53,231 nt of DNA from Betaproteobacteria bacterium (GTDB lineage: Bacteria > Pseudomonadota > Gammaproteobacteria > Burkholderiales > SHXO01): NCBI GenBank assembly GCA_009693245.1, contig SHXO01000009.1:1-53231 (forward strand), written 5' to 3'. Shown piece by piece: positions 51,092 through 53,231 of this stretch; the stretch's first letter is position 1, and each line of letters starts with the position of its first letter. The notes beneath the pieces were generated by a model, which had not been told where the DNA came from, searched no databases, and saw nothing but the letters and a program-made list of their open reading frames with translations. The translations under genes and the position numbers were made by a program.

Positions 51092-52267
51092 ATGAATAGT
51101 TCCGAGCGCCCTTCACGATTGGCCAGCCGCATGGCCGAGATCGAACCCTTCCACGTGGTGGCCCTCGTCACGCGCGCGCAAGCATTGCAGGCGCAAGGCC
51201 GCGGCATCGTCGGCATGGTGGTGGGCGAGCCGGACTTTCCAACGCCTGCCCCCATCGTGGAGGCTGGCATGCGCGCGCTGCGCGAGAACAAGATCCGTTA
51301 CACGGGAGCCATGGGCTCCAGCGCGCTGCGCGAGGCGATTTCGGATTGGTACGCGACACGCTACCAGGCGAAGGTGCCGCCCGGCCGTATCGGCGTCACC
51401 ACCGGTTCCTCGGCGGCTCTGCTACTGACCATGGGCGTATTGTTGAGCCCCGGCGACGAAGTGTTGATGACGGATCCAGGGTATCCGTGCAACCGCCATT
51501 TCGTGCGAGCCATGGAAGGCCGCGCGGTGTGCATCCCCGTGGGCCCCGGCACGGCCTATCAACTGACCGCCGAACTGGTGGAACAGCATTGGACACCGCG
51601 TACCGTGGCGGTGATGGTGGCCTCGCCTTCCAATCCCACGGGCACCATGATTCCCCAGGATGAAATGCGCCGCATTCACGCGGTGGTGGCCGCGCGTGGC
51701 GGGCGTTTGATCGTGGACGAAATTTATCATGGCCTCACCTACGGCGAGGACGCTCATTCGGTGCTGGAATTCGCGGACGATGTGTTCGTCATCAACAGTT
51801 TCTCGAAATACTTTTGCATGACGGGCTGGCGCTTGGGTTGGCTGGTGGCGCCCGTGCCGTATTTGGAGGCGCTGGAAAAACTGGCGCAGAATTTATTCAT
51901 CTCCAGCCCAGACATCGCGCAACAGGCCGCGCTGGCGGCCTTCCACCCCGATACGCTCAAGGAGGCGGAAAGAAACCGCGCGGCCTTTCAATCCCAGCGC
52001 GATTTTCTGTTGCCCGCCGTGCGTGCCCTGGGGTTCGAGGTGCCGGTGACCCCGCGGGGCGCCTTCTACCTCTACGCCAACGCCGCTAGGCATACGCAGG
52101 ATAGCTACCGATTCTGTCTCGATTTGCTCGAACGCACCGGTGTGGCGATCGCCCCAGGAGTGGATTTCGGACACCACCGTGCCGCCGAGCATGTGCGTTT
52201 CTCCTATCCCAAGCCCATCGCGGTGCTGGAGGAAGGCGTGCGGCGCATCGAAGCATATTTGAAGTGA
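51092..52267 (+). CDS. PLP-dependent aminotransferase (class I)
   Basis: This 391-residue aspartate-aminotransferase-type enzyme has GMVVGEPDFPTPAPIVEAGM, RYTGAMGSSALREAISDWYA, ASPSNPTGTMIPQDEMRRIH, the PLP lysine in INSFSKYFCMTGWRLGWLVA, and the C-terminal Arg for the substrate carboxylate in VRFSYPKPIAVLEEG. It is divergent from panE across a 70-base gap. Substrate unknown. Confidence 0.92.
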   Translation: MNSSERPSRLASRMAEIEPFHVVALVTRAQALQAQGRGIVGMVVGEPDFPTPAPIVEAGMRALRENKIRYTGAMGSSALREAISDWYATRYQAKVPPGRIGVTTGSSAALLLTMGVLLSPGDEVLMTDPGYPCNRHFVRAMEGRAVCIPVGPGTAYQLTAELVEQHWTPRTVAVMVASPSNPTGTMIPQDEMRRIHAVVAARGGRLIVDEIYHGLTYGEDAHSVLEFADDVFVINSFSKYFCMTGWRLGWLVAPVPYLEALEKLAQNLFISSPDIAQQAALAAFHPDTLKEAERNRAAFQSQRDFLLPAVRALGFEVPVTPRGAFYLYANAARHTQDSYRFCLDLLERTGVAIAPGVDFGHHRAAEHVRFSYPKPIAVLEEGVRRIEAYLK

Positions 52268-52328
52268 GGGCCGCGAACTTGCCGGTAAGCACAGAGGTCC
52301 TATCGAAGCCTGCCACATGGAGCCCTTC

Positions 52329-53180
52329 ATGAAAACAATTCTCCTCCTCACGCTCTTCTTGAGCGTGGGCCTCATCCGCGCTCAAGAAGAGACCTTCAGC
52401 GAAATCACCCCGAACGAAACCTCGGCGGATCCGCAAAAGCTGATCGACCTCGTCAACCGCGGTGACGTGCGTGCCATGAATAACCTTGGGCTTTTGTGGG
52501 CGAAGGGCGTGGGTCTTCCGAAGCCAAACTTCGAGGAGGCCATGCGCTGGTGGAAGGAGGCGGCCAAGCGCGGCTATCCCCTGGCCATGAACAACATCGG
52601 TTTGCTCTACGCCAATGGCCATGGCGTGGAGAAAAATCCCAAGAAAGCCTACGATTGGTGGATGCGAGCCGCGGAACTCGGGAACGGCTGGGCCATGAAC
52701 AACATTGGCGACTTGTATGAAAGTGGCCAGGGCGTGGAGCAAAGCTATGTGCTGGCACTGGAGTGGTACCAGCGCGGCGCGGATGCTGGTGAAGGTTTGG
52801 CCATGTTCAACGCGGGTTCCTTGCACGAGCGTGGCAAGGGCGCCGCGCAAGATTTCAAGGCGGCCATGAAGTGGTACAGCCTGGCGGCGGATCGTGGCAT
52901 CGCCTATGCCATGAACCGCATCGGCCACCTAATGGAAGAAGGCAAGGGCTTGCCGCCCAGTATTCCTGAAGCCCACGCGTGGTACGCGACCGCCGCCGGC
53001 TACTATATTTCCGCGGACACGGAGGACATCGCGTTGAACGCCAAGGACATGCAATCCCTGGAAGCTCGTTTGAGCGAAAGCGACAAGGAGCGCGCCCGCG
53101 AAATGGCCGCCAACCTCAAGGAGCGTATCGAGCAGAAGCGCAAGCCGCGTAAGTTGAAGACCGGGGAGGAAGCGACGTGA
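52329..53180 (+). CDS. Exported Sel1-like repeat protein
   Basis: ATG 52329 gives 283 residues with a signal peptide (MKTILLLTLFLSVGLIRA). Six or so Sel1 repeats follow, with the pattern A-M-x-x-x-G-x-L-Y-x-x-G-x-G-V and A-x-x-W-x-x-x-A-A-x-x-G, for example AMNNIGLLYANGHGVEKNPK and AMNNIGDLYESGQGVEQSYV. Sel1 repeats form a superhelix for protein contacts in the periplasm. The C-terminus is charged. The window ends 51 bases later in a GTGAGACGTGAGA direct repeat. Confidence 0.88.
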   Translation: MKTILLLTLFLSVGLIRAQEETFSEITPNETSADPQKLIDLVNRGDVRAMNNLGLLWAKGVGLPKPNFEEAMRWWKEAAKRGYPLAMNNIGLLYANGHGVEKNPKKAYDWWMRAAELGNGWAMNNIGDLYESGQGVEQSYVLALEWYQRGADAGEGLAMFNAGSLHERGKGAAQDFKAAMKWYSLAADRGIAYAMNRIGHLMEEGKGLPPSIPEAHAWYATAAGYYISADTEDIALNAKDMQSLEARLSESDKERAREMAANLKERIEQKRKPRKLKTGEEAT

Positions 53181-53231
53181 GAGGTGAGACGTGAGACGTG
53201 AGAACAGAGGAGCCCGCGTGCGTTTCTTCAC

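Noticed and set aside
1-53231. CRISPR arrays, tRNA and rRNA genes
   Set aside because: No regularly spaced repeats and no tRNA-like or rRNA-like stretches were recognised by eye.

Overview
The window is 53 kb of GC-rich bacterial DNA with tightly packed genes, short intergenic gaps and many ATGA overlaps. The gene content suggests a betaproteobacterium or close relative: a Bug/TctC solute-binding protein, a TRAP transporter, PepN, a periplasmic MsrA/MsrB pair and mmsA. This assignment is an inference from content. No rRNA, tRNA or CRISPR array was seen.

Layout. 1-10.1 kb: the 5' end of an IS3-type orfA with a long perfect palindrome beside it, a TRAP transporter (dctM, dctQ, dctP), a probable D-apionate lactonase-like protein, a decayed sugar-ABC ATPase, a TctC protein, a TPR lipoprotein, a porin-like remnant and an alkaline phosphatase. 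10.2-16.5 kb: pepN, then a small heme-copper oxidase operon (CuA subunit, subunit I, SCO/SenC, membrane protein) whose gene order resembles the sNOR (norS-norY-senC-orf1) clusters of ammonia oxidisers. 16.6-20.4 kb: a beta-carbonic-anhydrase-like protein, a truncated TPMT gene, a cupin, a BMP-lipoprotein/cytosine-deaminase chimera and an M20 amidohydrolase. 20.4-26.4 kb: a coenzyme F420 operon (cofG-cofH-cofC, two LLM oxidoreductases, cofE). 26.5-35 kb: mmsA, a YefM-YoeB toxin-antitoxin pair with a TGTAC-type operator, and a stretch with truncated GAF, frameshifted Uma2 and ABC/acyl-carrier chimeric remnants between intact hydrolase, dioxygenase, SMP-30 and O-methyltransferase genes. 35-43.4 kb: aminotransferase/SDR/MarR opposite a second aminotransferase, a methyltransferase with an internal stop, msrA/msrB, a glycolate-oxidase-type FAD enzyme and a SUMF1-fold protein. 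43.4-48.1 kb: two nearly identical amidohydrolases, each with its own terminator, with a small cysteine-bearing exported protein between them. 48.3-53.2 kb: a Crp/Fnr regulator behind an enolase-superfamily gene and panE, a divergent aminotransferase, and a Sel1-repeat protein.

Two themes stand out. First, gene decay is common: three otherwise normal genes have one in-frame stop (one exactly at the CuA-site glutamate), two deletions have joined unrelated genes, and several genes are truncated next to dispersed repeats. Some of these may be assembly or base-calling errors and should be checked against reads. Second, the most system-like loci are the F420 operon, the sNOR-like operon and the duplicated amidohydrolases, which keep a twin-arginine motif about 70 residues into the protein and carry Gln-Thr-His where the metal-binding His-x-His is expected. 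The function of that last pair is unknown.
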